Positions 27,401 to 37,177 are shown, counted from the first letter of the stretch. The stretch: DNA of 64,000 bases from Mactra quadrangularis (GCA_025267735.1 CM046301.1:12522190-12586189); one strand, 5' to 3'. A program made the numbers and translations. The notes: a model not told the origin generated them from the sequence alone.

Positions 27401-30400
27401 TTGTTAAATTCGAGTCCTGGCAAATACTGGAAAACAGGCCAAATATTACATGATTAATATCATAATAATATTATGGGTAAGTATGGATCATATAAAATTA
27501 AGATAAATTGTATAACAAAATGTGCACAAAAAATCTAGAAAATGCTTACTAAGCAATAATCAAAATATAGAACAAATTTCTCAATGCTCACAAAATATGG
27601 GTTTAATGCACCAAATATAAGGCAATAAATGATAGACACAAATACATTGTACATTAAAGGAGTTAAATAACTTGAAAACAATACTCAGTATTGCATGATG
27701 AATGATTGATGGGTAATTATAAAAACATTTAATACTTGATACTGATAATTAATTATATGTGATTGACAGACAAAACTTGATAAATCCTCTAATTATGAAC
27801 AGAACAGGACAGGACAATAAATTGGCAGAGCACATTTGGGTTCGTTACAAAACTAAATAATAACATACAGTTGTCTGCAAGTTGTCATGGAATAAAACAT
27901 AGGGATGTCAATCAGCTTTGATGAGTCAAAATTACACATGTACTGAGTCTCTAACCAAGAGTTGTTTGATAAGCACATCAAATTTTTTTTTCATTTCAAG
28001 ACAATTTATAGACCAAGAGGGTTCTGATTATCCTGGACTGCTCAACTGAGGACTAGATTCTAAGGGCATCTGACACAAAATCTTTAGAAACTTACATATA
28101 TGAGGAACTTAAACTGTATGAAAGCTGTGACCTTGATGTCACAATCCAAAAATTAAAGCTCTACTCATTTCAGTATTTAAAAATAAGACCCTCCTGAAAT
28201 TTCCAAACTGAACTCATCCATGAGTGTATTTTTTTTGTAAGCCATTTTAAGTAGCAAGAAGCGATTTTATCGTGCTCCCTTCACTCGCCTTTGTGCTTAG
28301 CAAAGATCTAATGGTTATGTATTTTTTTCATATCAATATGTTGCGTTATTCTGCAAACAGTGTATAATGTGATTGTGGTTCAAAAGTTTAGACCCCCCCC
28401 CCTAGAAAATGTTTGGACCCCCCTTGAAAAAGTTTGGACCCCCCCTGAGAAAAAGTTTGGACCCCCCTTGAAAAATTTGGACCCTCCTTAGAAAAAGTTT
28501 GGACCCCCCTTGAAAAAAATCCTAGATCTGCACCTAAAGACTGTATACATGTATTTCCAAACACTTCAAATGTTCTGCTAATATCCTTGTTCTCTACTTC
28601 AGTATACTACACTCTATATAATTAATATAAAACATTTAAAGTGGCTTTACAAATTGATAATATCATTATCTTAATTGGTTGAGTAAAAATATACATTTAA
28701 GGAAATATCAACATAATTAATTGATATTAAAGTGAAGTATTAATTGTTATAAACTTTCACAAACAGGATGCTAAACTGATTGATAATAAAACTTAACGTT
28801 GAATAAGTAATAACATTTTATCTGATTTACATGATAAAATAAATCTTTAACAACAGGACTTGACATTAACTTTAAAGTAGGATGCTCTGTACAATAATTG
28901 CCTATAAATTAGGGATAAGACAATACAGTCATCACTAGGGATGGGTATCGCCAGAAATTTTGTATTGCGATATATTGCGATACCAAACAGCGTATTGCAA
29001 TACGTATTGCGATATATTGGGAGTTTAGAACATAAGCTTTTTTTCAGCACCCATGCTTCTATTTTACTGACAATATGAAGATTCGACACAAGTATACATT
29101 GTGGAAGCTTTATTTATGCTATTGCAAACATTTAAGACTCAACATTTTTCCAGTAAAATAAGCATTTTTACAAATCTTACTTCAAATCGAATGTTCCTTT
29201 GCGACACTATGCTGATAGACTGATAGTGTCAGCATGCCAATTGTGAATTACATATTAAGCATTAACCCATTGCCACATAAAGCTTCCTCTGATTTGCCTC
29301 CTGCCAAATAATAGATAAAGCATCCACTGTAGTATACCGTATGCATGGAGGTGTACTGAGAAATGTGCATGTTTTGCTTAGTACTTAGTTTTATAGGGGT
29401 TAAGAATGATTTGTAGCTATTTATTTATAAAACAATAAGGATAAAAGATGTAGGAAACAAAATTTCCTGTTCATTAATATATTTCTTATATATATCTTAT
29501 AATTTATATATAACTTATTGAAACAATTTAAACTTTTCAAAGGGTGTGTTAAACACATTCCAAAAGAATTTCATAGATTCTAATAGCTGGCAATAGTTTA
29601 AGAGACTAAAAGTGCCACTATTTTCATTTATTGTAATATTATAAAGTAAAGTTTTAATACATGTGTATATAGATGGACATCACTGATAAGTCTTAAAGGT
29701 GGACGCATTAGGCAGACGATATAGATATAGAGGGAAAAGGCAGTCAACAAAGGATAAGAGCAAAAACGCGGACGCGTACAAAAAAAGAAAAAGATAGAAA
29801 TAAGATATTAATGATGCCAACTAAATTTTACGATAACATATATTCTTTTTGTATCTAACTCAATGCCAATTATAAAAAAATATTCATCAGTTCCAACACC
29901 GCTACGTTAAAGTCGTCACAGATAGATATGTCAATACTTTAAACTAGACCTTTATGCTAAAATATATTTAAAGGAAAACCAAAATTGAAATAGATTCCGG
30001 TTAAATGCTTCCACTAATAATACAAAACAGGTTCGAGTATGCACAATTTGTCTATCAGATTAAGATAAAATATCGCGATATATTGCGGGACCGTACCGGT
30101 ACGTATTGTGTTTGAAACGTATTGCAATATACCGTTATACCGGTATCATCGCGCATCCCTAGTCATCACACAATATGATTCCTATCAATATGAAAGGAGA
30201 CAATATTATTTTTACGATCCGATATGGGTAGTTATTTTAAATTAGTTTAAAGTTGTCTCAACCTGCAGGTTGAGTTGTCCAACTTCAGATTCAGACGTCC
30301 ACAGGATGAGTTGTTCATGGGTTGAGTTTTGCCGGACCCCTTTTACAAACGGCCATAGAGGTTATATTTCTTTAACAAATACGACAAATACTTAAGAAAA

Positions 30401-33400
30401 TACAGTGCTTCCCCGGATTACAAATGTCAGGGTCCTATTGCAATATATTGCGCTAGACCATGATTTGTATCGTGGCCCGATGTATCAATATTGTATCAGT
30501 CATAGAAATTTAGATTAAAATTTGCAAGCATGTCCGGCTAGTAATAATAGAATATTTACTTGCCCCAAAATATTTTTGCTAGCCCAAACTTTCAGTTTTG
30601 AAATCTCTGCAAGACCACACTTCAGTCATAGAAATACCGCTTAAGATATACTAGCAAGTCGGGTGAGTAATTAAGGAATTTTTACAAGCCCTGCAGAAAA
30701 AATACTAGTTTTTTGTTGTTGGGCTAGTGCGAAAATCGACCACTATTGTATCAATATATATCGCCATATCGTCTCATTCCTCCTATAAATTACACTTGCT
30801 CATACAAAATAATTACCCTTCTAACAAAATAAGGGTTCTTTTTAGGATTAAACTTTCATAGATAGTTTGGTTGCTCATTCAGACGACTTGCAGCTAAACT
30901 TGTTGATGAAACCAAAAGCTTAAGGTCAGCTAGCATGAGCAGTGGAACGAAGGCTAATGTTAAGCCTTGATCAACTTCTGGTTTTGTAACCAAGATGTGA
31001 ACATGGCCCAGTTGAAGAGCACCAGATTTTAAAGGCGTGGATTCAAGGTATACCCTTAGAAAAATCATTTTTCATCAACCTTTAGTTTGTAACTTTTAAT
31101 TTTGGAGAATTTAAAAAACCAATTGTACCATGGCAGATCTTAAAAGATAGGCTTCATGATCTAGTGTTATCTGCCAAACTATTTTTTAGTTAAAGGTCAT
31201 GGCTTCTACGAGGATCTAAACTGGCAATTTCATATTTCATGGATGTTTTGGAACATTGGAAGTTCCTAAATATTAAATACTGATAAGATGAAGATGTAAA
31301 GCAGTTAGTCAATTGGCTAAATAAAGATAAAGAGCAATTCATTTTGAGGCTACTTTTTAAATCCTCATAAGTTAGGGTAAAATTTTCATTGGTCAAAATG
31401 GATTTGATTGACTCTTTTAAAGTCTAATAATTGGTCGGATCAATTATAAAATTAAGAAATCACTAGATGGGAGCCCGTGCAAGCACGGGCTTTAGGTAAT
31501 GACAATAAAGGGAAATAACCGCTGCGGGAAGTTTGGTCTATTTTTAGTTTTATCTAGAACTATTTTTTGACACAAAAAAACCCACTTTTTTTGTTGATTT
31601 TTGGCAGTTTTTGCAAATATCAAGAGGCTTTGTCAAAAAAGAATTGTCAACTTGATATGCCGGTATAAAGGTGCTCCAGCGACAAACAAAAGATTTATTC
31701 AAAGCTGCGCAGTTTCTTCCACAAAACAGGAAACTTGCAAATTTAATAGTATAGATGGTGAATGAATGGAATTGAAATGTCAGTGCTTAATAGCAACAAC
31801 ATTCAAAGATATATACAGTAAAATTCATAATATTTGATACATAGTTCAGTGTTTGACACTATCTGATTTTACTAGGGTTCCCAGAGGAACTCATACTCAG
31901 TTACTCAAGGATTTCACCTTAATGTAGGAGATTCGTTCAATAAAAGACAGAAAATGATTTGCAATCACTAATTGTAACAAGCAAATTCGTTGAATTAATA
32001 TCCCCCGCCGAGTACTTGTTTTTACTAACACAACAACTGGAGACATAAGGCTTTATTAATAAATATAAAAATCCATAAAACCATAATAGGGAACATACAT
32101 AACTCCATGTTAATAAAAATTATCAGGACATGCCAATGAGATGCAATTTCTTTTCTGTATTGATGGTTTCCATAAAATCTTGTTGAAATCAATCCAGCTG
32201 TTGCAAAGAAATAGCAATATTTCTCTATATGAACACTGCACAATTAATCAAGGGCAATAACTCTGAGCTGAAAGGTCTGACCAGAACAAGGCGATGATAT
32301 GCGCGTCTCCTCTAGATATTGATGATTCCCATAAAGTTTTGTTGAATTCCAGCCACTAGTTGCAGAGAAATAGCGCAGAAATTTTTTTTCTCTATTATGC
32401 ATACTGCATAACTAATCAAGGGCCATAACTCTGAGTTAAAGAGTCTGACCTGAACAAGGCAACGAAATGCCTATCTCCTCTTGGTATTGAAGATTCCCAT
32501 AAAGTTTCGTTGAATTCCAGCCAGTAGTTGCAGAGAAGTAGCGTGGAAACGATTTTTACTCTATATGCATACTGCATAACTAATCAAGGGCCATAACTCT
32601 GAGGTTAAAGTGTCTGACCGGAACAAGCTGACGATATGTGCATCTCCTTTTGGTTTTGAAGGTTCCCATAAAGTTTCGTTGAATTCCAGCCATTAGTTGC
32701 AGAGAAGTAGTGCGGAAACGACTTTTACTCTATATGCATACTACATAACTAATTAAGGGCCATAACTCTGAGTTAAAGGGTCTGACCCGAACAAGCTGAC
32801 GATATGCGCATCTCCTCTTGGTATTGAAGGTTCCCATAAAGTTTCGTTGAATTCCAGCCATTAGTTGCAGAGAAGTAGTGCGGAAACAACTTTTACTCCA
32901 TATGCATACTGCATAACTAATCAAGGGCCATAACTCTGAGTTAAAGGGTCTGATCCAAAAAAAGCTGACCACATGTGCATCTCCTCTTGATATCGATGAT
33001 TCCCATAAAGTTTCGTTGAATTCCAGCCAATAGTTGCAGAGAACTACTCCGGAAACGACTTTTACTCTATATGCATACTACATAACTAATCAAGGGCCAT
33101 AACTCTAAGTTAAAGGGTCTGATCCAAAAAAAGCTGACCACATGCGCATCTCCTCTTGATATTGATGATTCCCATAAAGTTTCGTTGAATTCAAGCCAGT
33201 AGTTGCAGAGAACTACTCCGGAAACGACTTTTACTCTATATGCATACTACATAACTAATCAAGGGCCATAACTCTAAGTTAAAGGGTCTGATCCAAAAAA
33301 AGCTGACCACATGCGCATCTCCTCTTGATATTGATGATTCCCATAAAGTTTCGTTGAATTCCAGCCAGTAGTTGCAGAGAACTACTCCAGAAACGACTTT

Positions 33401-35441
33401 TACTCTATATGCATACTACATAACTAATCAAGGGCCATAACTCTGAGTTAAAGGGTCTGATCCAAAAAAAGCTGACCACATGCGCATCTCCTCTTGATAT
33501 TGATGATTCCCATAAAGTTTCGTTGAATTCCAGCCAGTAGTTGCAGAGAACTACTCCGGAAACGACTTTTACTCTATATGCATACTACATAACTAATCAA
33601 GGGCCATAACTCTGAGTTAAAGGGTCTGATCCAAAAAAAGCTGACCACATGCGCATCTCCTCTTGATATTGATGATTCCCATAAAGTTTCGTTAAATTCC
33701 AGCCAGTAGTTGCAGAGAACTACTCCGGAAACGAAATTCGGACGGACGGATGGACGGACGGAAGGACGGACGGAAGGACGGACGGACAACGCCAAAACTA
33801 TATCCCCCTCCCGATTTCATCGGCGGGGGATAATAAACAATTCATGACAATTTTCAGGGATACTGAAAGAACCACTACAAGATGTAAGAAATGATTCACA
33901 TATAAGTTTTTGTAATTAATGTGAATTAGAATAAAATTATTTGTTGTGTATTCCTGTACTCAGTACAGTCTGCTTTATTGAGACTGGGTGGTGTTCGGGA
34001 CAAAATGGACCATAAGACGAAACGGACCATGACAAAACGGACCATATTTTGGGACAAAACGGGACCATTATTCGAGACCTTCATCAGAACAAAACAGACC
34101 ATAAGAATAAAGACTGACATTTACGATATTAACAAAAATAACAAACATTATTATTATTATCATTAAGTGTGTGAGTAATAACATCATATGTTTGGTATCA
34201 TCAAATTGTGGTCCAACTGTAATTATAAAAGTCTTAATTCTGATTAACTGCTTGTGTGTTGTTGTGTGTTGATTGTCACCTAAATTAAATGTGGTAACTG
34301 TGATAAATATGTACAGAGTCGTAAAAAATCAACAACAAATAATGTCCTATCGAATGCCATTCTCGTTCAGAGTCTAGTAGGATTCTCAATACTAGCTAGT
34401 ATTGAGAATCCTACTAGACTCCAGGAACGAGAATGATCGAATGCTATTCATTTAACACATCGGATAGATTACTTTCGAAAAAGTGACTACTCAGTAATAA
34501 TTGATATATAGTCAATAGTAGATTTCGTTAAAAAATATTGGTTCATAAAAAGGTTATACGCAATTAAAATATGAATACTTTTTTTTTTTTTAAAGTGCCA
34601 CACTCTAGAAAACAGAGTGTGTTGTGATAACAAACCTGTACTTCCAGATATAATTACTAATACTCACAGTTATACCACAGGAGCTTGACATTTAATATCA
34701 ACTACGAAAATTCCCCTCCTACATGTAATAAAAACACAGTAGGAGGGGAATTTTCGTAGTATGATATAAAATGTCAAGCTCCTGTGGTTATACTTATGAA
34801 AAAATAACAATCTTCTTCGATTATCCTCTACTAATTATCAATAATTGTCATCAGTTTGGTGCTGATTAAAAAATTAAGTTTTTATTATCTTTTAATTTAA
34901 TATATATAAATTATAAATTACAATGGTCCGTTTTGTCCCGACAATGGTCCGTTTTGTCAAAAAAATATGGTCTGTTTTGTCCCGAAGTACGGTCCGTTTT
35001 GTCATGGTCCGTTTCGTCTCATGGTCTGTTTTATCCCTAATTCAGATTGGGTCAGCTGTCTGCAGACTGCAGTACATAAATACGAGAGTAAGTATTGATG
35101 ATAATCAAGAGGATGGTAAATAACTTATAAATAGTTCATATTGATAAAATCATATAAAAAAATATATGATAAACATTTCACGGTGACATATTTAATATAA
35201 ACACTACACAAGACCTAATTTAGTAGGTCGCGAAAATATGTGTCAGAACGAGCAATTTACCTTCAAGAACTCGAAGTCCGAACAATCCATCGATGTTTAG
35301 ATTCTGATAATCCGCATCAAAAAAGTCTACGATTCCTTCTATAGCTTGCAAAACATTATTTCTAGCATCGTTGATGCTGTCCTGCTTCGCTAGGGGTAGA
35401 AACAGGAACAAAGCCAGAACTGAAAACAGCTCAGCTGCCAT
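12497..35441 (-). CDS. C16orf89-family (DUF4735) protein with acidic tail and membrane anchor, seven coding exons
   Basis: Seen: seven minus-strand coding exons at 35441-35261, 19303-19147, 17943-17831, 17179-17007, 16120-15949, 15091-14690 and 13599-12497. All have GT-AG borders and the phase is kept at every junction, giving about 766 residues. The start ATG at 35441 has a good context (AAAATGG) and opens a hydrophobic signal peptide (about residues 1-20). Family matches, from memory of human C16orf89: NLNIDGLFGLRVLEG in exon 1, LLGYGNTHQILW in exon 4, LSWQSKIGCYG in exon 6 and GCLAHKTAVASGALV at the start of exon 7, so the conserved domain spans about residues 22-425. Human C16orf89 is roughly half this length. 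The extra part is an Asp/Asn-rich stretch (about 527-687), then a hydrophobic segment (about 733-748) followed by a basic tail (KRRRIRLK). Inference: a type I membrane protein with an acidic lumenal or extracellular stalk. The vertebrate relative is a poorly understood, thyroid-enriched secreted protein, so no biochemical role is assigned. Confidence 0.88.
12943..13219 (-). repeat. GAT/GAC-rich low-complexity coding tract (poly-Asp region)
   Basis: Part of the last coding exon of the C16orf89-like gene is an imperfect trinucleotide tract, seen on the plus strand as repeated ATC/ATT triplets. In the gene's frame it encodes runs of Asp with Asn, Tyr and Glu; the densest run is about residues 533-558. 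The same low complexity produces long open frames on the other strand and in the other frames (rich in Met/Ile), which are shadows. The tract is a likely site of length variation between alleles. Confidence 0.8.
15454..15905 (+). mobile_element. tRNA-headed SINE, family A, split by a pearl-like insertion
   Basis: The head GGAGCAGTGGTCAAGCAGTA resembles an A box and GGGACAAACCCC stands at the B-box position. The body CTAATTTCCTTGAGCAA matches the other copies. The pearl-like element 15586-15823 interrupts it, and the body resumes with GGGATCACCTGC. Confidence 0.65.
15586..15823 (+). mobile_element. Short pearl/Helentron-like element, copy 2, nested in a SINE
   Basis: Same left hairpin and right GCGGGGGTATAA hairpin as copy 1, with a shortened ACGG microsatellite. 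It splits a tRNA-headed SINE: the SINE runs 15454-15585 and resumes at 15824 (GGGATCACCTGC...), as alignment with the intact SINE at 17350-17578 shows. The insertion is therefore younger than the SINE. Confidence 0.75.
16432..16742 (-). mobile_element. tRNA-headed SINE, family B, copy 2
   Basis: Inverted copy: minus strand starts GCTGCCCGGCTAGTTTAGTT, and the body has GTAGGGCAGTTGTCTGTCAC and CTAAATCCAGAGATTTAGCC; on the plus strand the tail reads TTTGTTTGTTTGTTGGGTT. It lies in the intron between exons 4 and 5 of the C16orf89-like gene. Confidence 0.7.
16743..16960. repeat. Dispersed decayed repeat, GTTGTCCGACTGCCCC family
   Basis: AAGGTTGTCCGACTGCCCCT ... TATGGTTCAGACAAGTTGAA ... GTCCAACCAGGCAACTTCC recurs, diverged, at about 26615-26805 (AGGTCATCCTATTGCCCCTG) and 45105-45240 (AGGTCATCCGATTGTCACTG). 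No borders found. Confidence 0.45.
17350..17578 (+). mobile_element. tRNA-headed SINE, family A, uninterrupted copy
   Basis: GGAGCAGTGGTCCACTGGTA (A box region), CAGGTTTAAACCCC (B box region), then TTTCATTGAGCAAGAAGTT and GGTGATTTCAATGATGAGG. It lies in the intron between exons 3 and 4 of the C16orf89-like gene. Confidence 0.65.
18056..18458 (+). mobile_element. MULE-type MITE, copy 2, with 9-bp target duplication
   Basis: Element CAATCTCCGTAAACAG ... TTTTAATCAGATTG, flanked by ATCTAGAGT (18047-18055 and 18459-18467). It lies in the intron between exons 2 and 3 of the C16orf89-like gene, about 100 bases upstream of exon 3. Confidence 0.85.
18812..19113 (+). mobile_element. Pearl-like element, second family
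   Basis: It opens with TATACCCCTCC, has a core with a GTGCCGAGAAAATGAG / GTTGCTGAGAAATTGAG internal duplication, then an ACCG/CCAA microsatellite (19050-19075), and closes with ATGACCCC...GGGGTGTAT. It lies in intron 2 of the C16orf89-like gene, about 33 bases from the exon 2 donor (19146). Confidence 0.55.
19331..19608. mobile_element. hAT-like MITE bordering exon 2 of the C16orf89-like gene
   Basis: Left GACCGATCCAGCAGGGG and right TCCTGGATCCGCCCCTGA are imperfect inverted ends of the CAGGGGCGGATCCAGG type. Poly-G/C runs lie just inside each end. The left border is about 27 bases upstream of the exon 2 acceptor (19304), so the branch-point region is close to or in the element. Confidence 0.55.
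20958..21262 (+). mobile_element. tRNA-headed SINE, family B, copy 3
   Basis: AGCTGCCCGACAAGCTCAAT head, GTAGGGCAGTTGTCAGTCAA and AATCTAGAGATTTGGCCTTT body, AATTCCAACCAAACAAAAG tail. Intronic. Confidence 0.7.
23515..23783 (+). mobile_element. Short pearl/Helentron-like element, copy 3
   Basis: Full-length copy in intron 1 of the C16orf89-like gene with both terminal hairpins and the ACGG microsatellite (about 23711-23738). Confidence 0.75.
24617..25415. mobile_element. TA-flanked inverted-repeat element, short form (799 bp)
   Basis: Termini TAGGTCGTTTGCGTTAA and its inverse, both flanked by TA (24615-24616 and 25416-25417). The inverted repeats run on for about 30 bp (including the GGACCCC block). 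Non-autonomous: no transposase frame. It contains a perfect 107-bp palindrome (25099-25205). A longer relative lies at 54065-57374. Confidence 0.8.
25099..25205. repeat. Perfect 107-bp palindrome (53-bp arms)
   Basis: Read directly: the arms beginning ATGTGCCATAATCAG are exact reverse complements with a one-base centre at 25152 (AGCTAAATTTTAGCT). The longer relative (near 54283-54325) carries only one arm, so the second arm arose by inverted duplication in this copy. Confidence 0.9.
26825..27035 (+). mobile_element. tRNA(Ser/Leu)-like SINE, family C, copy 1
   Basis: GGCGGGCGTGGCCAAGCTGT then GTTGGTTCTAAACCC form a tRNA-like head. The body has TTGTTTCCTTGGGCAAGAAA and GGACCAGGAAGTGGAC, and the tail GAGCTAAAATAAATTAGTAT. 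Confidence 0.55.
27302..27418. mobile_element. Deleted copy of the CAGGGCTTGAATT MITE
   Basis: CCAGGGCTCAAATTTAATTT on the left and TTAAATTCGAGTCCTGG on the right enclose 117 bp with the same ACTTGCAAA/ACTCGCAAA inner motifs as 11329-11739, so the middle has been lost. Confidence 0.55.
28160..28535. repeat. hAT-like MITE relative with a GGACCCCCC minisatellite
   Basis: Sequence follows the 19331-19608 element (AGTGTATT, GTAAGTCATTTTAAGTAG, ATTCTGCAAA, TATAATGTG) and ends in TCCTAGATCTGCACCTAA. Near its right end an imperfect tandem repeat of about 27 bp (AGTTTGGACCCCCCTTGAAAA) occurs about five times (28386-28515), an expansion not present in the relative. Confidence 0.6.
28936..30161. mobile_element. 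hAT-type element with 8-bp target duplication (1.2 kb)
   Basis: Termini TAGGGATGGGTATCGC and GCGCATCCCTA are inverted. The 8-bp GTCATCAC flanks both sides (28928-28935 and 30162-30169), as expected for hAT transposition. Subterminal regions are rich in TATTGCGATA/TATTGCAATA repeats. No transposase frame, so non-autonomous. Confidence 0.82.
31463..31755 (-). mobile_element. Small non-autonomous Helitron
   Basis: On the minus strand it starts TCTATACTATTAAATTT (from 31755) and ends with a hairpin AGCCCGTGC-TT-GCACGGGCT, then CCCATCTAG (to 31463). The flanking host bases are A before TC and T after CTAG. 5'-TC, a 3' hairpin plus CTAG, and insertion between A and T are the classic Helitron signature. 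293 bp, no coding capacity. Confidence 0.85.
31999..33832 (+). mobile_element. Helentron/pearl-like element with about ten 169-bp tandem core repeats
   Basis: The left end TATCCCCCGCCGA (31999-32011) is the exact reverse complement of the right end (33820-33832). Between them lies a tandem array whose landmark CAAGGGCCATAACTC recurs at 32249, 32417, 32585, 32754, 32922, 33091, 33260, 33429 and 33598, a period of 168-169 bp, plus a diverged first unit. A GGAC/GGAA microsatellite (about 33730-33786) follows, then a hairpin (TCCCCCTCCCGA with TCGGCGGGGGA). This is the known plan of bivalve pearl elements. Spurious open frames in the repeats are not genes. Confidence 0.8.
34358..34435. mobile_element. 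78-bp hairpin insertion with 9-bp target duplication
   Basis: Arms CATTCTCGTTC...TAGTAGGATTC and the inverse meet at ACTAGCTAGT. ATCGAATGC flanks both sides (34349-34357 and 34436-34444). Almost the entire insertion is a hairpin. Confidence 0.75.
34671..34792. mobile_element. Hairpin MITE, CCACAGGAGCTTGACAT family, copy 1
   Basis: TATACCACAGGAGCTTGACA and its inverse form the ends, and CTACGAAAATTCCCCTCCTA and its inverse form the inner arms, around a short loop (34722-34742). Nested in the 33985-35045 element. Confidence 0.75.
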
Positions 35442-35949
35442 TTTCTTCGATACAATAACACTGAAGGATAAAATCCGAACATTTTCGAATGAAAACTATT
35501 ACTGTAGGCACGGTGAATTTGGCGGGTAAATAGATTAATTTCGTGTATCATATACTATGAATAACTTGCAGATTCATAGACCTACCCTCTGTTTGAATGG
35601 TTTTATTTAATCTGTTAGCGATTATCCTTCTCTAGTATGAATAGCAAACGAATCATTGATGAAGAAAAAATCGAAATAAAGAGGTCGAAAATAAAGTTCG
35701 CATTGTATTTGCAATTGTAACCAAATGAATTATCAGGGAATTTATTTATATGTCTCTGGAATTATGGACATTTTTCTATAATTTTCATACATTCTATCAT
35801 CACTAAGTTGAATTCAAAACAGTAATTTATCAAAAAATGTCAAAATAATTGACCTATCTAGATATATGGTATAAATTTAAAGAGAATCTCTATTTGAGTA
35901 CTGTAAAATTAATCTTTGCAAATTGTTCTTGGTTTACGTAATCAATTTG
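35442..35949. promoter_or_regulatory. Candidate bidirectional promoter between two divergent genes
   Basis: The C16orf89-like gene starts leftwards at 35441 and the BEGAIN/TJAP1-like gene probably starts rightwards near 35950. The roughly 500 bp between them holds no recognisable repeat, unlike the sequence on either side. No TATA box or core element is claimed. Shared regulation is an inference from the head-to-head layout. Confidence 0.4.
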
Positions 35950-36006
35950 ACATTCGACCGGAAGCGAATCTTTAAAACACACGTACACAGACAAGGATGC
36001 ACTTTG
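35950..36006 (+). other. Probable 5' untranslated exon of the BEGAIN/TJAP1-like gene
   Basis: A good donor (CTTTG|GTAAGAA) lies at 36007, upstream of the acceptor at 37600, on the right strand. An ATG at 35997 would, if this exon is spliced to 37601, open a short upstream reading frame of about 17 codons that stops before the main start. The 5' edge of this exon is a guess. Confidence 0.35.
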
Positions 36007-37177
36007 GTAAGAAAACAATGATTTCAACCTTTATTTATCATTAATAGAAAGTTTAGTAATAACCTGCTTATAGTTAATGTTCAGGTACAAATTATTTAGC
36101 TAACATTGTGAATGAATTTATTACCCCAAGGTTACTGTATTGATTTATTCAGCCTATTTTTCAGGTGTAAATAATTTATTGAGTTACGCCTAAAGAAGGC
36201 ATTGTTTTTATAGAATCAGTAAATTTTTTACCATTTATAATCATTCCATTACTTATAGGTGAATGTTAGTCCCATATAAACTATCTGTCATTACTGATTT
36301 AATGACCTGTCATGTCTCAATGTTGCAGGGATAAAGTGTTACAATTAAGGGCAGTGAGGTCAGTCGATCCCCAACCAAAGACATTGAAATGATTGTATGC
36401 TCGCGAATATATGTAGTTAGAGATTTACAGGGATCGACATTGACAGTGTACCAGGATTCCCAGGATCCAAAAAACTTGGGAGGAATCTCTGTGATTCTAA
36501 GCTGAGAATTCTGTCAGTATCCCTGAAAATTGGCTTAAGTGTTTTTATCCACATTTGAGTTTCCATGAACTGTTTTCCACAATTTCTGACTGCAGATCTG
36601 TATAGTTCGAATTTTTGTGTTCTTTTGGGGTAAACCTGAAGTAGGATGAAGGATTCCCCATGGTATTTAAACTGACTAGGGATTTGTTCTTTTGGGATCC
36701 ATCCATGTAAAAAGTTAGTAAAAAAAGGAAGTGTTGAACCAAGGATAGGGTCTTTGATTTGGGCCTGTGCTTGTGGCTTTTGATCAGAATAATGATCAGT
36801 GAAAAGGACAGCTATATGGTCATGATAGAACTTATGGTTGATGATACACTATGAATGTACAGGTCTATCTAGTGGCATACATGTGTTACTCATAATAATG
36901 CACTGCAGTTTACACGTCTAATCTTTTCTTTCAAATGTTTGCTTTAAAAATATTTTCTTGGAAAGCCTTGGCCTCACTCAAAACTGAATTCATCCTTGTA
37001 GGTTATGGGTTTAAACGCTGAGCATTGTTGTAATTTGTAATGTGACTAAGCTACATAGCCTCTATGTACAGTACTGTGTTTTGAACCCACATCAAGGTGT
37101 ATAACTTTTGTTGTGAATGTACTTTCTATTACAGTATTTTAAACCCATAGACCTACTGTAGATGTCCAGTATTAGTG

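Larger units (their letters stand above)
33985..35045. mobile_element. Iteron-bordered inverted-repeat element with nested hairpins
   Basis: The left border holds four diverged copies of GACAAAACGGACCAT (about 33999-34110) and the right border about six inverted copies ATGGTCCGTTTTGTC (about 34922-35035). Between them no gene is seen, but two hairpin elements are nested (34358-34435 and 34671-34792). The borders recall arrays of transposase-binding sites in foldback-type elements; the class is unknown. Confidence 0.6.
19304..35260 (-). other. Intron 1 of the C16orf89-like gene, 16 kb, transposon-filled
   Basis: The donor is at 35260 (GAAG|GTAAAT) and the acceptor at 19304 (TATTTTCAG). The intron hosts most elements listed between 19331 and 35045. 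Stretches with nothing recognisable beyond AT-rich sequence and short repeat scraps are 19609-20957, 21263-22620, 23784-24616, 25416-26600, 27420-28150 and 30785-31462. Confidence 0.75.

Noticed and set aside
32730..33795. Repeated open frames with the block RPFNSELWPLISY
   Set aside because: They come from translating the 169-bp tandem units of the Helentron-like element. The repeated peptide follows the DNA period, with no independent sign of selection.
33926..35123. Frames rich in VRFV at the ends of the 33985-35045 element
   Set aside because: They are translations of the 15-bp iterons and exist only because the iteron length is a multiple of three.
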